A DNA stretch of 64,000 bases from Psychrobacter immobilis (GTDB taxonomy: Bacteria > Pseudomonadota > Gammaproteobacteria > Pseudomonadales > Moraxellaceae), in contig NZ_CAJHAD010000011.1 of assembly GCF_904846285.1 (NCBI RefSeq), positions 39,767-103,766 on the forward strand. The letters run 5' to 3'. The translations under genes were made by a program, and so were the position numbers. Numbering within the stretch: the first letter of the stretch is position 1; the number at the start of each line of letters is the position of its first letter. Shown one piece after another: positions 10,823 to 19,952 of this stretch. The notes under the pieces are model-generated. The model was not told the DNA's origin, did no database searches, and was given only the letters and a program-made list of their open reading frames with translations.

Positions 10823-10872
10823 AAAAAACGCCAATGCTTAAAGATAATCGTCTTTAAGTATTGGCGTTTTTT
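10823..10872 (+). terminator. intrinsic terminator after fpr
   Basis: Long inverted repeat: AAAAACGCCAATGCTTAAAGA pairs, with one G-U type mismatch, with TCTTTAAGTATTGGCGTTTTT, then T. The A-rich left flank suggests it also ends the converging minus-strand gene that stops at 10918. Confidence 0.85.
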
Positions 10873-10917
10873 GTAGGCAGCGTTTGGAAGGCTTTTAATA
10901 CGTTTATAAAACTAGGC

Positions 10918-11715
10918 TTATGAAGTAGGTTCTAAACTTGGCTCAGTAGCATCAGCAATGGGGTTGATAGGCCCTTGCATCAATTCAGGCTCATCCTTAT
11001 CACTAATGATATCTTCATTGGCATTGCTGGCCAGCAAATCACGATAATTAATTTGGGTTTTAAGCACCAATTGTTCTTCCTCAAGCTCACCATAATTGAC
11101 TTGCACTTTATATAAGGTGCTCATTATTTTTTTGTTCTTTTTTAGCCAGCGATTGATATCAAGGTAGATAATATCTTCTTTGGCACGGGCGATATTGATA
11201 TAAGACAAAATAAAACCTAACGGATCTTTTTTGAGCACGCTATGATAGAACCAAATAAACAGTTTGAGCCCTTGGCGTTTGATAAAGGATTCGCAGCGTA
11301 GGTTAAGGACGTCGGTATAAGTCAGCTGTCCAAAAACAAAGCGCTGGACGTTGCGATCAAGCTGCACATGAACCAAGCTAAAATTACTTGCTACTTCTGC
11401 ATAAATCCCGCCAACATCAATCGTACAATATAAACGGAACCAGTCGTCATGTATCTCAACGCGCAGCTCTAAAATGGCTTTGACGTTATCGGTGACAAAT
11501 TTTTGCAGCGCATCGTTGACGTAAATTTGGGCAACCGGCAAGGATAGCTCTTCCTCGAATTTATCCGTCGCTTTATCATAGATACTTCGGACAGCTTGGC
11601 TAAGACGCTCCCAGCCATCGCTAAAGGACTCGTCAAAACGGTCAGCGATACTGTCAAATAAATCCTCAAAACTGTCTGAATTATCCATATTGTCCATATG
11701 CTCAAAGTTACTCAA
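10918..11715 (-). CDS. uncharacterised protein, 265 aa
   Basis: I do not recognise this family. The protein is soluble, with no signal peptide or membrane span. The first 60 residues are very acidic (Asp/Glu/Ser-rich), the middle has mixed alpha/beta character (residues 60-210), and the C-terminus is acidic and Pro-containing. The start chosen is TTG at 11715, because an AAGGA ribosome site lies eight bases upstream; the first ATG (codon 7) is too far from it. It is transcribed away from the TonB-like gene and converges on fpr. Coding is supported by length, the ribosome site and a terminator at its 3' side, not by homology. Confidence 0.75.
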   Translation of the reverse strand: MSNFEHMDNMDNSDSFEDLFDSIADRFDESFSDGWERLSQAVRSIYDKATDKFEEELSLPVAQIYVNDALQKFVTDNVKAILELRVEIHDDWFRLYCTIDVGGIYAEVASNFSLVHVQLDRNVQRFVFGQLTYTDVLNLRCESFIKRQGLKLFIWFYHSVLKKDPLGFILSYINIARAKEDIIYLDINRWLKKNKKIMSTLYKVQVNYGELEEEQLVLKTQINYRDLLASNANEDIISDKDEPELMQGPINPIADATEPSLEPTS

Positions 11716-12059
11716 ACTTATTATCCTTATAATGATGGGGTCGTCATGTAAGCGTTAGGGTAATCATTGCATCTGCGTTTATATTTTATATGGTGCAGGC
11801 GAAAATTCATATTTTCTAATAGCTGACTTATAAAACAGTATATATCAAAATTGGCGCATGCTGAATGAACGTCTAGGTTTTGTCTGATTGAGCAGGCTTA
11901 GTAGATATAGATAAGCAGCTAAGTTAATAGCCGTAGTATACGGTTGTGCTAGCGACACAATTCTATGTCATGTTATGATACCGCCGGCATTGGTCGACAG
12001 ACGCTTATATTATCATGCTTCTTGCCAATAGCCCTTATATTCATTAGCTGAGATTAACT
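11716..12059. other. divergent intergenic region
   Basis: 344 bases between two divergently transcribed genes. It is AT-rich in the left two thirds. It must hold both promoters, but I could not assign convincing -35/-10 pairs, and I see no gene or long repeat in it. Confidence 0.5.
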
Positions 12060-12947
12060 GTGGCATCTATTAAAGACTCGCAAAGCTACCATTTTTCAGC
12101 GCAAGCGCCCAAGCGTGATATCAGCTTGCCGATGGCTGTGGTGATTGCCGTCAGCGTTCATGCGCTGATTATTTTTGGGATTAGCTTCTCGATGGGGCAA
12201 GATCCCGCTGGTATGATCCAAGACGTTGCTAAAGCACTGACCGATAATATGCAGCCCAATGAAGATGCACAATTTATTGCCAGTGCCTCACAAGAAGGCG
12301 GCGGTACCGTGCAAGAGCAATTGCGCCAAGAGACCGACCAGAGCAGTCCGTTGTCTGCCGAACAAATGAGCGAAACGCAAGACGTGATTAGCTTACAGCG
12401 CCAAGTCCGTCAGCAGCGTTATCAAGAAAGCTATCTGCGTACGACGCTAAGCTGGCGTGAAGCAAGTGTGGAATCAGACAACGATAGCAAGCAAGAGCAA
12501 GATGATATGAAGGCGCAAGAAGAGCGTCTGCGTAAGCAAATTGCTACTTTAGAGGCGCAGTTGTCTCAGCGGCAACAGCTGTATGCGACCAAATCAAAAG
12601 TCGTGACTGTCGATAGCAACTCGACAACTCGCGGTGCAGCAGCAGATTATATCAATACCTTTCGTGAGCACGTCGAGCGCGTCGGTAATCTGCAATATCC
12701 TACCCAAGCGCGCGCCCAAGGTATTACGGGCGAGGTGCGTTTGATGGTCGTCATCGGTAATGACGGTAATATTAAAGCGATTCGTTTGCTTGAGAGTTCA
12801 AACTCGACAATATTAGATGAGGCTGCCAAACAATCGGTCAGACAAGCGGCGCCCTTTGGCAAATTTACCGAAGACATGAATGATATCGTCGAGCTGCGTC
12901 TGATACGTACGTATCGCTACAGTGATAAAGTAGATGTGACTTATTAG
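12060..12947 (+). CDS. TonB-like energy transducer protein
   Basis: Inner-membrane-anchored periplasmic protein with a TonB C-terminal domain. There is one membrane helix at about residues 24-45. A Gln/Glu/Ser-rich region with coiled-coil character (about 85-185) spans the periplasm. The C-terminal domain (about 205-295) contains YPTQARAQGITGEVRLMVVI, the TonB-C signature of proteins that link the proton motive force to outer-membrane receptors. The usual proline-rich spacer is replaced by the Q/E-rich coil. The start is GTG at 12060. No exbB or exbD lies beside it, so its partners must be encoded elsewhere. It could instead be a cell-envelope protein that only borrows the domain. Confidence 0.82.
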   Translation: MASIKDSQSYHFSAQAPKRDISLPMAVVIAVSVHALIIFGISFSMGQDPAGMIQDVAKALTDNMQPNEDAQFIASASQEGGGTVQEQLRQETDQSSPLSAEQMSETQDVISLQRQVRQQRYQESYLRTTLSWREASVESDNDSKQEQDDMKAQEERLRKQIATLEAQLSQRQQLYATKSKVVTVDSNSTTRGAAADYINTFREHVERVGNLQYPTQARAQGITGEVRLMVVIGNDGNIKAIRLLESSNSTILDEAAKQSVRQAAPFGKFTEDMNDIVELRLIRTYRYSDKVDVTY

Positions 12948-13049
12948 GTATGCTGAAACTCAGTGAATGTCTTATTGGATGATAAATAATGATAAACATC
13001 TAAAAGACAAAAAGTATTTATAAAAACAGTTTTTAAATAAAGAGTCAGT

Positions 13050-13925
13050 ATGGAATTTTTAGGTTTTACCCTTGATATTGCTAGCTTAACAGAAAGTGCT
13101 ATCAGCATTGCGCTTAAACTTGCTTTTGCCTTATTGATATTTATCGTCGGGCGCTGGCTGGCAAAAAAAGTCGTGACTATCAGCAATCGTATTATGTTAC
13201 GTAGCCGTTTAGAGGCGACGGCGGCTAACTTTTTAAGCCGCTTATTATATGGCTTATTGTTGGTTGTCGTGATTTTGGCAGCGTTGAGTAAAGTTGGCGT
13301 ACAGACCACTTCGGTCGTCGCTATCTTGGGCGGTGCAGCCGTGGCAATTGGTTTGTCACTCAAAGATCAGTTATCGAATTTTGCCGCTGGTATCATGATT
13401 GTCACTTTTCGCCCGTTTGTACGCGGCGACTATGTACAGGTTAGCAGTTACACCGGTACGGTGACCGAAATAACCTTGGTCAATACCCATTTGACGACCA
13501 TCAACAATCACGACGTCATCATTCCTAATAGCGATATCACTACCTCAGCGGTCATTAACTATACGGCGTTGCCTAATCGCCGCGTCGATATCACGGTCGG
13601 TATTGGTTATGATGCCGATATCAAAACCGCCAAAGATATCATGCTAAATTTGGCAAAAAATAATACAATGGCGTTTACTGATCCTGCACCCGTGGTACGC
13701 GTGACCAACTTGGGCGACAATTCAGTCGATTTAACCTTGAATGTCTGGACCACCAACGGTGATTGGTGGGCAATGCAATGCGATTTATTAGAACAATTCA
13801 AAAACGCGCTTGATGATAAAAATATCGATATTCCATTCCCGCAGCGCAGCGTGCATGTCAAAGGTTTAGATCAAATGATTAACCAGATGGATCAAGCGCA
13901 AAAAAGCATGTTAAAAAAGGGTTGA
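13050..13925 (+). CDS. small-conductance mechanosensitive channel, MscS family
   Basis: Inner-membrane channel that opens under tension and releases solutes during osmotic downshock. Three N-terminal membrane helices are visible, and the pore helix carries the Gly/Ala-rich stretch GGAAVAIGLSLKDQLSNFAA (about residues 95-114) followed by FRPF, matching the TM3 signature of MscS. The cytoplasmic beta and alpha/beta domains follow (residues 125-280). Length 291 is close to E. coli MscS (286). The gene stands alone and converges with ybeY. Confidence 0.93.
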   Translation: MEFLGFTLDIASLTESAISIALKLAFALLIFIVGRWLAKKVVTISNRIMLRSRLEATAANFLSRLLYGLLLVVVILAALSKVGVQTTSVVAILGGAAVAIGLSLKDQLSNFAAGIMIVTFRPFVRGDYVQVSSYTGTVTEITLVNTHLTTINNHDVIIPNSDITTSAVINYTALPNRRVDITVGIGYDADIKTAKDIMLNLAKNNTMAFTDPAPVVRVTNLGDNSVDLTLNVWTTNGDWWAMQCDLLEQFKNALDDKNIDIPFPQRSVHVKGLDQMINQMDQAQKSMLKKG

Positions 13926-13943
13926 AGAAGGGTTAGAGATAAG

Positions 13944-14588
13944 CTAAAGATAAGGATTTGGTAGCGCTAATCCTGCCAAAACATCAATCTCAAAGCGTTC
14001 CATCTCATCTTGCTCGGCTTGTCCGAGCTCATGGTCAAAACCAAGCAAGTGCAGCACGCCATGTATCAATAAATGGCTAATATGCTTATTGACAGTCTTA
14101 TCTTGCTCAGCCGCTTCACGAACTACCACGGCGTGGCAAATCACCAGCTCACCTAGCGGTAGCGTTGGCATCAGTCCAATGATTGCCGCTGGTAAGTCGC
14201 TTGGGTAAGATAGAATGTTGGTGGCATAATCTTTGCCGCGTGCCTCTAAATTCAGCTTACGACCTTCCACTTCATCAGTAATATAGATATCAAGCGCTTT
14301 AATCTTCTCTTGCCATATTTCAGCATCGATATCGGCATAATAAGGCAGCGTCAAACCAGTTTTAATACACCCATCTATATAATCCAAAGTCGCCATCATA
14401 ACTTTTAATAATTTTTCGCGAGGATAAAAGGTGTCGAGTATCTCGTCATCGATACTATCGGAGGCGCTTATATCAAGTATAGCTAAGCTGTCGTTGCTAT
14501 TAAAACTGTCATTAAAAGTGTTATTAAAACTACTATTAACATTATCATCAACATTGTTGTCAGCATTATTCTGTTCAGCTTGGCTCAT
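13944..14588 (-). CDS. ybeY: endoribonuclease YbeY (rRNA maturation factor)
   Basis: Metal-dependent endoribonuclease involved in 16S rRNA 3'-end maturation and ribosome quality control. The diagnostic zinc motif HGVLHLLGFDH is at residues 176-186, with the three histidine ligands H176, H180 and H186. At 214 residues it is longer than E. coli YbeY (155). The surplus is an N-terminal Asn/Asp/Ser-rich low-complexity segment (residues about 5-50). It lies downstream of phoH on the same strand, the usual bacterial pairing, but a hairpin terminator sits between the two genes. Confidence 0.94.
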   Translation of the reverse strand: MSQAEQNNADNNVDDNVNSSFNNTFNDSFNSNDSLAILDISASDSIDDEILDTFYPREKLLKVMMATLDYIDGCIKTGLTLPYYADIDAEIWQEKIKALDIYITDEVEGRKLNLEARGKDYATNILSYPSDLPAAIIGLMPTLPLGELVICHAVVVREAAEQDKTVNKHISHLLIHGVLHLLGFDHELGQAEQDEMERFEIDVLAGLALPNPYL

Positions 14589-14643
14589 GCCATTATCCTT
14601 TTTTATGTCAATTTAAAATATTCAACAATAAATATCTAACAGT

Positions 14644-14670
14644 AAAAAACCGGATATCAAATCCGGTTTT
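14644..14670 (-). terminator. intrinsic terminator between phoH and ybeY
   Basis: Perfect 10-base inverted repeat AAAACCGGAT/ATCCGGTTTT with a 5-base loop. On the minus strand it runs into T residues, so it probably attenuates transcription from phoH into ybeY. Confidence 0.8.
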
Positions 14671-14713
14671 CTTTCAATGTTTTCTCAAGTCATCTTATAT
14701 ATATTCAGATAAC

Positions 14714-15817
14714 TTACAGCTTAGCAGCTGCAGCTGCTATCGCTGCTTTGCGCTCTTGCTCAGCGACGAAACGCTCTTGTTTGCGTTTTTCTTGTAGCAT
14801 TTCTTGCTCAATATCAAAGACATCATAAGCTTCGACGATTTTTTGTACCAGCTGATGGCGCACAACGTCTTTTGAATCAAACTTAGTGATATGAATCTCT
14901 TCGATACCGCTTAAAATCTCCATCGCCTGTGCCAGACCAGATTTACTGCCGCGCGGTAAATCAACCTGGGTAATGTCACCGGTAATAACCGCACGCGAGC
15001 CAAAACCTAAGCGCGTCAAAAACATTTTCATTTGTTCAGGCGTGGTGTTTTGCGCTTCATCCAAAATGACAAATGAGTTATTGAGTGTGCGACCACGCAT
15101 ATAAGCAAGGGGTGCGACCTCAATGATTTGCTTTTCAAGCATTTTACCGACTTTATCAAAGCCTAGCATCTCATACAGCGCGTCATATAAAGGACGTAAA
15201 TACGGATCGATTTTTTGGGTCAAATCACCCGGTAAAAAGCCTAGCTTTTCGCCAGCTTCTACCGCAGGGCGCACCAGTAAAATACGCTCAATCTCATTGC
15301 GCTCAATCATATCAACAGCACAAGCAACCGCAAGGTAAGTCTTACCAGTACCGGCAGGTCCAATACCAAAGGATACATCAGACGATAAGATATCTCTGAC
15401 GTAACGCTGCTGATTGCCGCCGCGTGGAATGATTTTACCATTACGAGTACGCAAACTAATCGGCGTAAAATCACTTGCAGCATCCAAGTTATCGGCATCT
15501 TCCTCGTCAGCCAACTCTTCATCGGCTGCTATATCTTCATCGCGTGAGATACTCGATTGGATAATCAGGTGTAGCTCTTCTGCGCTGATGTCCTTGCTGT
15601 TTTGTGCTTCATCGACCATTTTATAAATAATACGTTCACCGCGCTCAACACCCAATATATCACCGCTTAGACAGAAGTCACCTTGGCGTTGGCTAATTTT
15701 GATATCGAGGCGTTCTTGGATATATTTCATGTGGTTATTGTATTCGCCAAGCACGGTTTTAAGCTGTGCTGGAGTCAAGAATTCAAACTTTATACGGCGG
15801 CTCATGGAATCAGTCAA
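14714..15817 (-). CDS. ybeZ: PhoH-like ATPase (YbeZ)
   Basis: Cytoplasmic P-loop ATPase of the PhoH family that pairs genetically with YbeY in RNA metabolism. Walker A GPAGTGKT is at about residues 151-158 and a Walker B-like FVILDEAQN at about 248-256. An N-terminal KH-like region precedes the ATPase, and the C-terminus is an Ala/Glu/Lys-rich helix. The start chosen is TTG at 15817, since AAGGA lies seven bases before it, whereas the ATG at codon 5 is 19 bases away. 367 residues is normal for the family (E. coli YbeZ about 346-359). Confidence 0.93.
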   Translation of the reverse strand: MTDSMSRRIKFEFLTPAQLKTVLGEYNNHMKYIQERLDIKISQRQGDFCLSGDILGVERGERIIYKMVDEAQNSKDISAEELHLIIQSSISRDEDIAADEELADEEDADNLDAASDFTPISLRTRNGKIIPRGGNQQRYVRDILSSDVSFGIGPAGTGKTYLAVACAVDMIERNEIERILLVRPAVEAGEKLGFLPGDLTQKIDPYLRPLYDALYEMLGFDKVGKMLEKQIIEVAPLAYMRGRTLNNSFVILDEAQNTTPEQMKMFLTRLGFGSRAVITGDITQVDLPRGSKSGLAQAMEILSGIEEIHITKFDSKDVVRHQLVQKIVEAYDVFDIEQEMLQEKRKQERFVAEQERKAAIAAAAAKL

Positions 15818-16470
15818 GCGATTATCCTTATATTAAGTTGCCCGCTGCTATGGCTATTGCTTCTATGCATCACTGCTTCTATACATCATAGTCAGGCGGG
15901 CTTTAGAGATAAAATCATTAATTGTATTTCATTATATTTAGATAGTTTTATGACGGCTGTTTGGCTTTTATAAGGGTTGTTTAGATGATGGAAAGGAATG
16001 TGACGGCAAATGGCTGATAAAAATTGTTGTTGGTAAAATGGCGAATAATAAGTAAGAGACCTGCCTCCATTATGGTAGATAGTTTTTAAAATTCAAGCCA
16101 TATAAGGGAGGTGGCGCTTTGTTTTTGTATGACGATTGCAACTACTACAGCTGTTATCACTATTAAAGCCTGTTATTAAGGTTTATCAGTCAAATCTTTA
16201 TTAAAAACTGTCATTATAAAATACACGCAAAATATCAATTCAAGCTTAGATAATAGGTGACTATCAAAAATTTTGCATACTCGCGATGCAGACTGTCAAG
16301 AGCACGGAATACTGAGGAATTTGTGGTAATCTAGTGCAGAGATAATAGCGCTGTAAAAGCCAAGCTTACAAAGATAAAAGAACGAGATATTTTCTACAAA
16401 AATAACATTTTGAGTGCATATTCATCACGTCTAATAGCGTGTTAAAAGGGTCATCTTAGGAATAACAATC
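15818..16470. other. long divergent intergenic region
   Basis: 653 bases between phoH (minus) and ubiH (plus). It is AT-rich with no convincing gene. The one open frame that reaches into it from inside phoH (to 15973) looks like a shadow. It must carry both promoters. I cannot assign confident promoter boxes, terminators or structured RNA. Confidence 0.5.
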
Positions 16471-17802
16471 ATGCAAAATAATGAAGCAAATTTATCAAAA
16501 AATAATCATATTAAATCTAGCCATGTTAAATCTAGTCATGTTAATAAAGCTGCTATGACTGAACAGCAAGTACTTATTGCGGGCGGCGGGCATGTCGGTT
16601 TATCGTTTGCGTTGTTACTTGCGCATCATGGTATCGCCAGTACACTACTTGAAAAGAACAGCTATCCAACCATCAGCCCTAATGATGATGCTAAGCGTAG
16701 CCATTATTTGGACAGCCGCAATACCGCCCTGTCACGGCGTACGGTGCAGATTTATCAAGAAATTGGCTTATGGGCTGAGCTACAAAGCCATGCTTGCCGA
16801 ATTGATGCGGTACAGATTAGCGAGCAAGGTAGCTTTGGGCGCGCGCAATTAAATAAAGCCGATGAGCAGGTCGAGTCATTCGGGCAAGTGATGGAAAATG
16901 CGTGGCTTGGACGTAAGCTATTACTGGCTGCCCAGCAAGAGCCGCTGATTACCTTGATTGATAATGCCAATGTGATAGCAGTTAGCCAACAAAGCGATGG
17001 CGTGACGCTAAGCTTTAGCTATTACGGTGAAGAAGAGCATGAGCAGCAATTGCAAGCCAGCGTTTTGGTTGCCTGTGATGGTCGCGACTCTACCGTGCGT
17101 CAGCTATTAGGTATCAGCACCACGACTTATGATTATAAGCAGACGGCTATCGTTGGGGTGGTAGAGACCGATCAGCCACATCAACATATTGCCATTGAGC
17201 GTTTTAGTCCGGCAGGGCCGCTTGCGGTGTTGCCATTGACCGATCCAGAAGGTGACGGCAATGATGAGTATCAAAAAGGCTATAGACGCTCGGTCGTTTG
17301 GGTTTGCCCAACTGGCGAAGAGACACAATATCTAGAAGATGATGCGCATTTCTTGGCGACTTTGCAGCAAGCCTTTGGCGCGCGCGCTGGCAGGTTTAAA
17401 AAAGCCGGTCGCCGCGGCGCTTATCCACTGACGCGGGTACTGGCCGATAAGCAAGTCGATGGCCGCTGCGTCATCATGGGTAATGCAGCTCACACCTTGC
17501 ATCCGGTCGCTGGACAAGGCTTTAACCTGTGTATGCGTGATGCCCATGTACTTGCTCACATGATGAGTCAGCAAGTGCTAAAAGGCGAAGATATCGGCGA
17601 TCCTATTTTGCTAAAGCGCTATGAAAAAGCCCGTCAAACCGATCAAAAACGCGTCATTCGCTTCTGTGATGCGGTAGTCCATGGCTTTACGCATCCAAAT
17701 CCAGCCGTAAAGCTGGCACGTAACGTGGCCTTGGTTGCCTTTGATAAACTGCCAAATATTAAGCCATTGATTGCCAACTATGCGATGGGCTTGAAGTCGT
17801 AG
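16471..17802 (+). CDS. ubiH: FAD-dependent 2-octaprenyl-6-methoxyphenol hydroxylase-type enzyme
   Basis: Flavoprotein monooxygenase of the UbiH/UbiF/UbiI family, which hydroxylates the ubiquinone ring. The N-terminal dinucleotide-binding motif IAGGGHVG is at about residues 35-42. The FAD motif has GNAAHTLHPVAGQGFNL near residue 339, the family hallmark (GD/GN-AAH-x-HP-x-AGQG). The stretch ENAWLGRKLL resembles UbiH rather than UbiF. The first 28 residues include a HIKSS-HVKSS-HVNK repeat and precede the Rossmann fold. The upstream ATG at 16471 has an AGGA site and is kept, although ATG 16555 would give a more standard N-terminus. A second paralogue follows 107 bases downstream. Confidence 0.88.
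   Translation: MQNNEANLSKNNHIKSSHVKSSHVNKAAMTEQQVLIAGGGHVGLSFALLLAHHGIASTLLEKNSYPTISPNDDAKRSHYLDSRNTALSRRTVQIYQEIGLWAELQSHACRIDAVQISEQGSFGRAQLNKADEQVESFGQVMENAWLGRKLLLAAQQEPLITLIDNANVIAVSQQSDGVTLSFSYYGEEEHEQQLQASVLVACDGRDSTVRQLLGISTTTYDYKQTAIVGVVETDQPHQHIAIERFSPAGPLAVLPLTDPEGDGNDEYQKGYRRSVVWVCPTGEETQYLEDDAHFLATLQQAFGARAGRFKKAGRRGAYPLTRVLADKQVDGRCVIMGNAAHTLHPVAGQGFNLCMRDAHVLAHMMSQQVLKGEDIGDPILLKRYEKARQTDQKRVIRFCDAVVHGFTHPNPAVKLARNVALVAFDKLPNIKPLIANYAMGLKS
16507..16545 (+). repeat. short in-frame tandem repeat in ubiH 5' end
   Basis: About 2.6 copies of a 15-base unit encoding HIKSS, HVKSS and HVNK. The copies are nearly identical at the DNA level, so the repeat is probably a recent slippage product. 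Confidence 0.7.
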
Positions 17803-17909
17803 TTCGACATACGGGTAAGTTATTAAGCAAATAAAATCTATCATTTCAGCTGCTGCTAAACCACATAAATATGAGCGGATAGCATGAATAACGCGACAAA
17901 GGATGTTTT

Positions 17910-19202
17910 ATGAAAAATAACCATACGCTCATTATCGGCGGCGGTATCGTCGGTGCAACCCTTGCGCTAAAACTGGCACAAGCCCAAATGCCAGTGACGC
18001 TCATTGATGCGCGTCCTGAACGTAGCGAGGCAGATTGGCAGCAGGTGCTTGACAAGCGGGATGCGCGTGTTTATGCATTAAGCCTTGCCAGTATTAACTT
18101 ACTCAAAGACGTGGGCGCTTGGCAAAAGATAGCGGCATCAGAGCGCAAAGCCGATTATTCCCAAATGCAGGTTTGGCAATTGAATGGTCGCGGCGAGTTA
18201 CTGTTCGGCGATAGTGATGATGCTAATAATGGTAATGACAGCAGTAACAGCAGTCAACACTCTGAGCCAAAAATGCTCGGTAGTATGGTTGAGCCGGCCG
18301 TTATCGAATATGCATTATGGCAGCGTTTATCCGCCTCTGATGTCAGTCAATATCTAACCGTTATCGATGGGCAAAAGGTTGTCGATATGGACTGGCTTGG
18401 TAGCACGCAAGGTTACCGTGTGACGATAGACGACGGCAGTGTGATTGGCGCGCGTTTATTAGTTGGTGCTGACGGCCGCGGCTCGTTTGTGCGTAAGCAG
18501 GCGGCAATTGAGCTGGATGTGCTTGATTATAAGCAAACGGCGATTTGCTGCGCCATTCAAACCGACAAGCCGCACCGAGCGACCGCCCGTCAAGCCATGC
18601 TACCAACTGGTACATTGGCATTGTTGCCGCTTGCTGATATTACTGATGAAGATAAAGCCAATCCAGAGCACTGGCAGTCTATTGTATGGACACTACCACG
18701 CAATCAAGCATTGGCATTGTTGGAAGAAACGCCGCGCTATATCGCTGATAAACTGGCTGCTGCTAGCAATTATGAGCTTGGCGCTATCCGCGAGATTGAA
18801 TCCATCGCCAGCTTTCCATTAGCAGCGCAGCAAGCAAAAAGCTACGTCGCGGATAACTTAGTATTAATCGGTGATGCGGCACATGGTGTGCATCCGCTTG
18901 CAGGTCAGGGGCTGAATTTGGGCATGCTCGATGTGAAGGTATTAAGTGAACAACTCACCCATGACTATGCGCGCAGTGGCAACAAGCTGTGGGGAACGAA
19001 CCAAACCTTGCGTAGCTATGAGCGTCTGCGTCGTCCGCATAATAGCCTGATGATGCATAGCTTTTCGGCGCTTAATTGGCTGTTTGCCGGCTCGCTTGCT
19101 CAAATGCGTCCGATTCAACAACTTCGCAATGAAAGCATGTATCGCGTGAGCAAAATCAAACCATTGATGCGGTTGTTTGCGAAGCAGGCAAGTGGGGTTT
19201 AG
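17910..19202 (+). CDS. FAD-dependent ubiquinone-pathway hydroxylase, UbiF/UbiI type
   Basis: Second UbiH/F/I-family flavin monooxygenase. The Rossmann motif IIGGGIVGATLALKLAQ is at about residues 8-24, and the FAD motif GDAAHGVHPLAGQGLNLGML at about 322-341. Sequence around VEPAVIEYALWQRL resembles the VisC/UbiI branch more than UbiF, but the exact ring position it hydroxylates cannot be read from sequence alone. AAAGGATG four bases before the ATG supports the start. It contains a short Asn/Ser-rich stretch (about residues 107-120). It probably forms a transcription unit with ubiH upstream. Confidence 0.88.
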   Translation: MKNNHTLIIGGGIVGATLALKLAQAQMPVTLIDARPERSEADWQQVLDKRDARVYALSLASINLLKDVGAWQKIAASERKADYSQMQVWQLNGRGELLFGDSDDANNGNDSSNSSQHSEPKMLGSMVEPAVIEYALWQRLSASDVSQYLTVIDGQKVVDMDWLGSTQGYRVTIDDGSVIGARLLVGADGRGSFVRKQAAIELDVLDYKQTAICCAIQTDKPHRATARQAMLPTGTLALLPLADITDEDKANPEHWQSIVWTLPRNQALALLEETPRYIADKLAAASNYELGAIREIESIASFPLAAQQAKSYVADNLVLIGDAAHGVHPLAGQGLNLGMLDVKVLSEQLTHDYARSGNKLWGTNQTLRSYERLRRPHNSLMMHSFSALNWLFAGSLAQMRPIQQLRNESMYRVSKIKPLMRLFAKQASGV

Positions 19203-19240
19203 TGTTTTATTGAAGCTAATAATTGAACTAAGGATGGCGT

Positions 19241-19876
19241 ATGAAAACTAATTCATGGATGATGATAGGCGTGGTAATAGCTAGTTTTATGTTAACTTCT
19301 TGCCAATCCATACCAACAAAAGGTTCAATCCACAAAGAATCATATAACATCCCTAAAGTCATGATAGAGCCACATGTAGATACAGACAGTGATGGTGTCC
19401 CTGACATTATAGATAATTGTCCGAACACTCCTGAAGGGGTCAAGGTTGATCCGTATGGTTGTCCTCTCACCACTATTGGAACTGGTTTACAAATGGAGTA
19501 TCGTGCCTTTTTTGCTAAAGGTAGCAGTGAACTAACCTCTAAATATCAGGCTGAACTGGATAAAGTAGCGGCAAGAATGAAAGAGTATGATACCGCTATT
19601 TTTAAAATTGAAGCGCACATTTCAGAGGATGAAATTCATAAAGAGTTAAGCTCATTACCTAAAAACAGAGCACTGATAATCAAAAACTACCTTTTATTAA
19701 AACACGGCATAGAATCTAGTCGATTGATGTCTTTAAATTGTGACGCTAGAGCCCCCATTGCACCTAATGATACTGAGGAGGGTAGAGCTTTTAATCGTCG
19801 GGTTTATGGTTTATTAACTGAACCTGATAGTGACTATCCTATCAATTTAAAAGACGGCATCTGCGTTGAATTTTAA
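19241..19876 (+). CDS. lipoprotein with thrombospondin-3 repeat and divergent OmpA-like domain
   Basis: Predicted lipoprotein: signal peptide ending in the lipobox LTSC, with the lipidated Cys at residue 21. One Asp-rich calcium-type repeat (DTDSDGVPDIIDNCP, about residues 47-61) continues to a second Cys in YGCP. Residues about 85-200 resemble the OmpA peptidoglycan-binding fold, including NRALIIKNYLLLKHGI and EEGRAFNRRVYGL. The usual GHTD-type motif is replaced by EAHISED, so the Asp expected to bind diaminopimelate is not evident. Cysteines at LNCDARAP and near the C-terminus (GICVEF) may form a disulfide. It is followed 76 bases later by a paralogue. Confidence 0.85.
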   Translation: MKTNSWMMIGVVIASFMLTSCQSIPTKGSIHKESYNIPKVMIEPHVDTDSDGVPDIIDNCPNTPEGVKVDPYGCPLTTIGTGLQMEYRAFFAKGSSELTSKYQAELDKVAARMKEYDTAIFKIEAHISEDEIHKELSSLPKNRALIIKNYLLLKHGIESSRLMSLNCDARAPIAPNDTEEGRAFNRRVYGLLTEPDSDYPINLKDGICVEF

Positions 19877-19952
19877 AGAGAGTTTTTATTAATAAATAGC
19901 TGTCAGCTCAACATAAAAAAATTGTTTTTGAAGGTATTCAGAGAGGGTAATA

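Noticed and set aside
15683..15973. Plus-strand open frame of 96 codons running from inside phoH into the intergenic region
   Set aside because: Mostly antisense to phoH, no ribosome site, composition unlike a protein; treated as a shadow.
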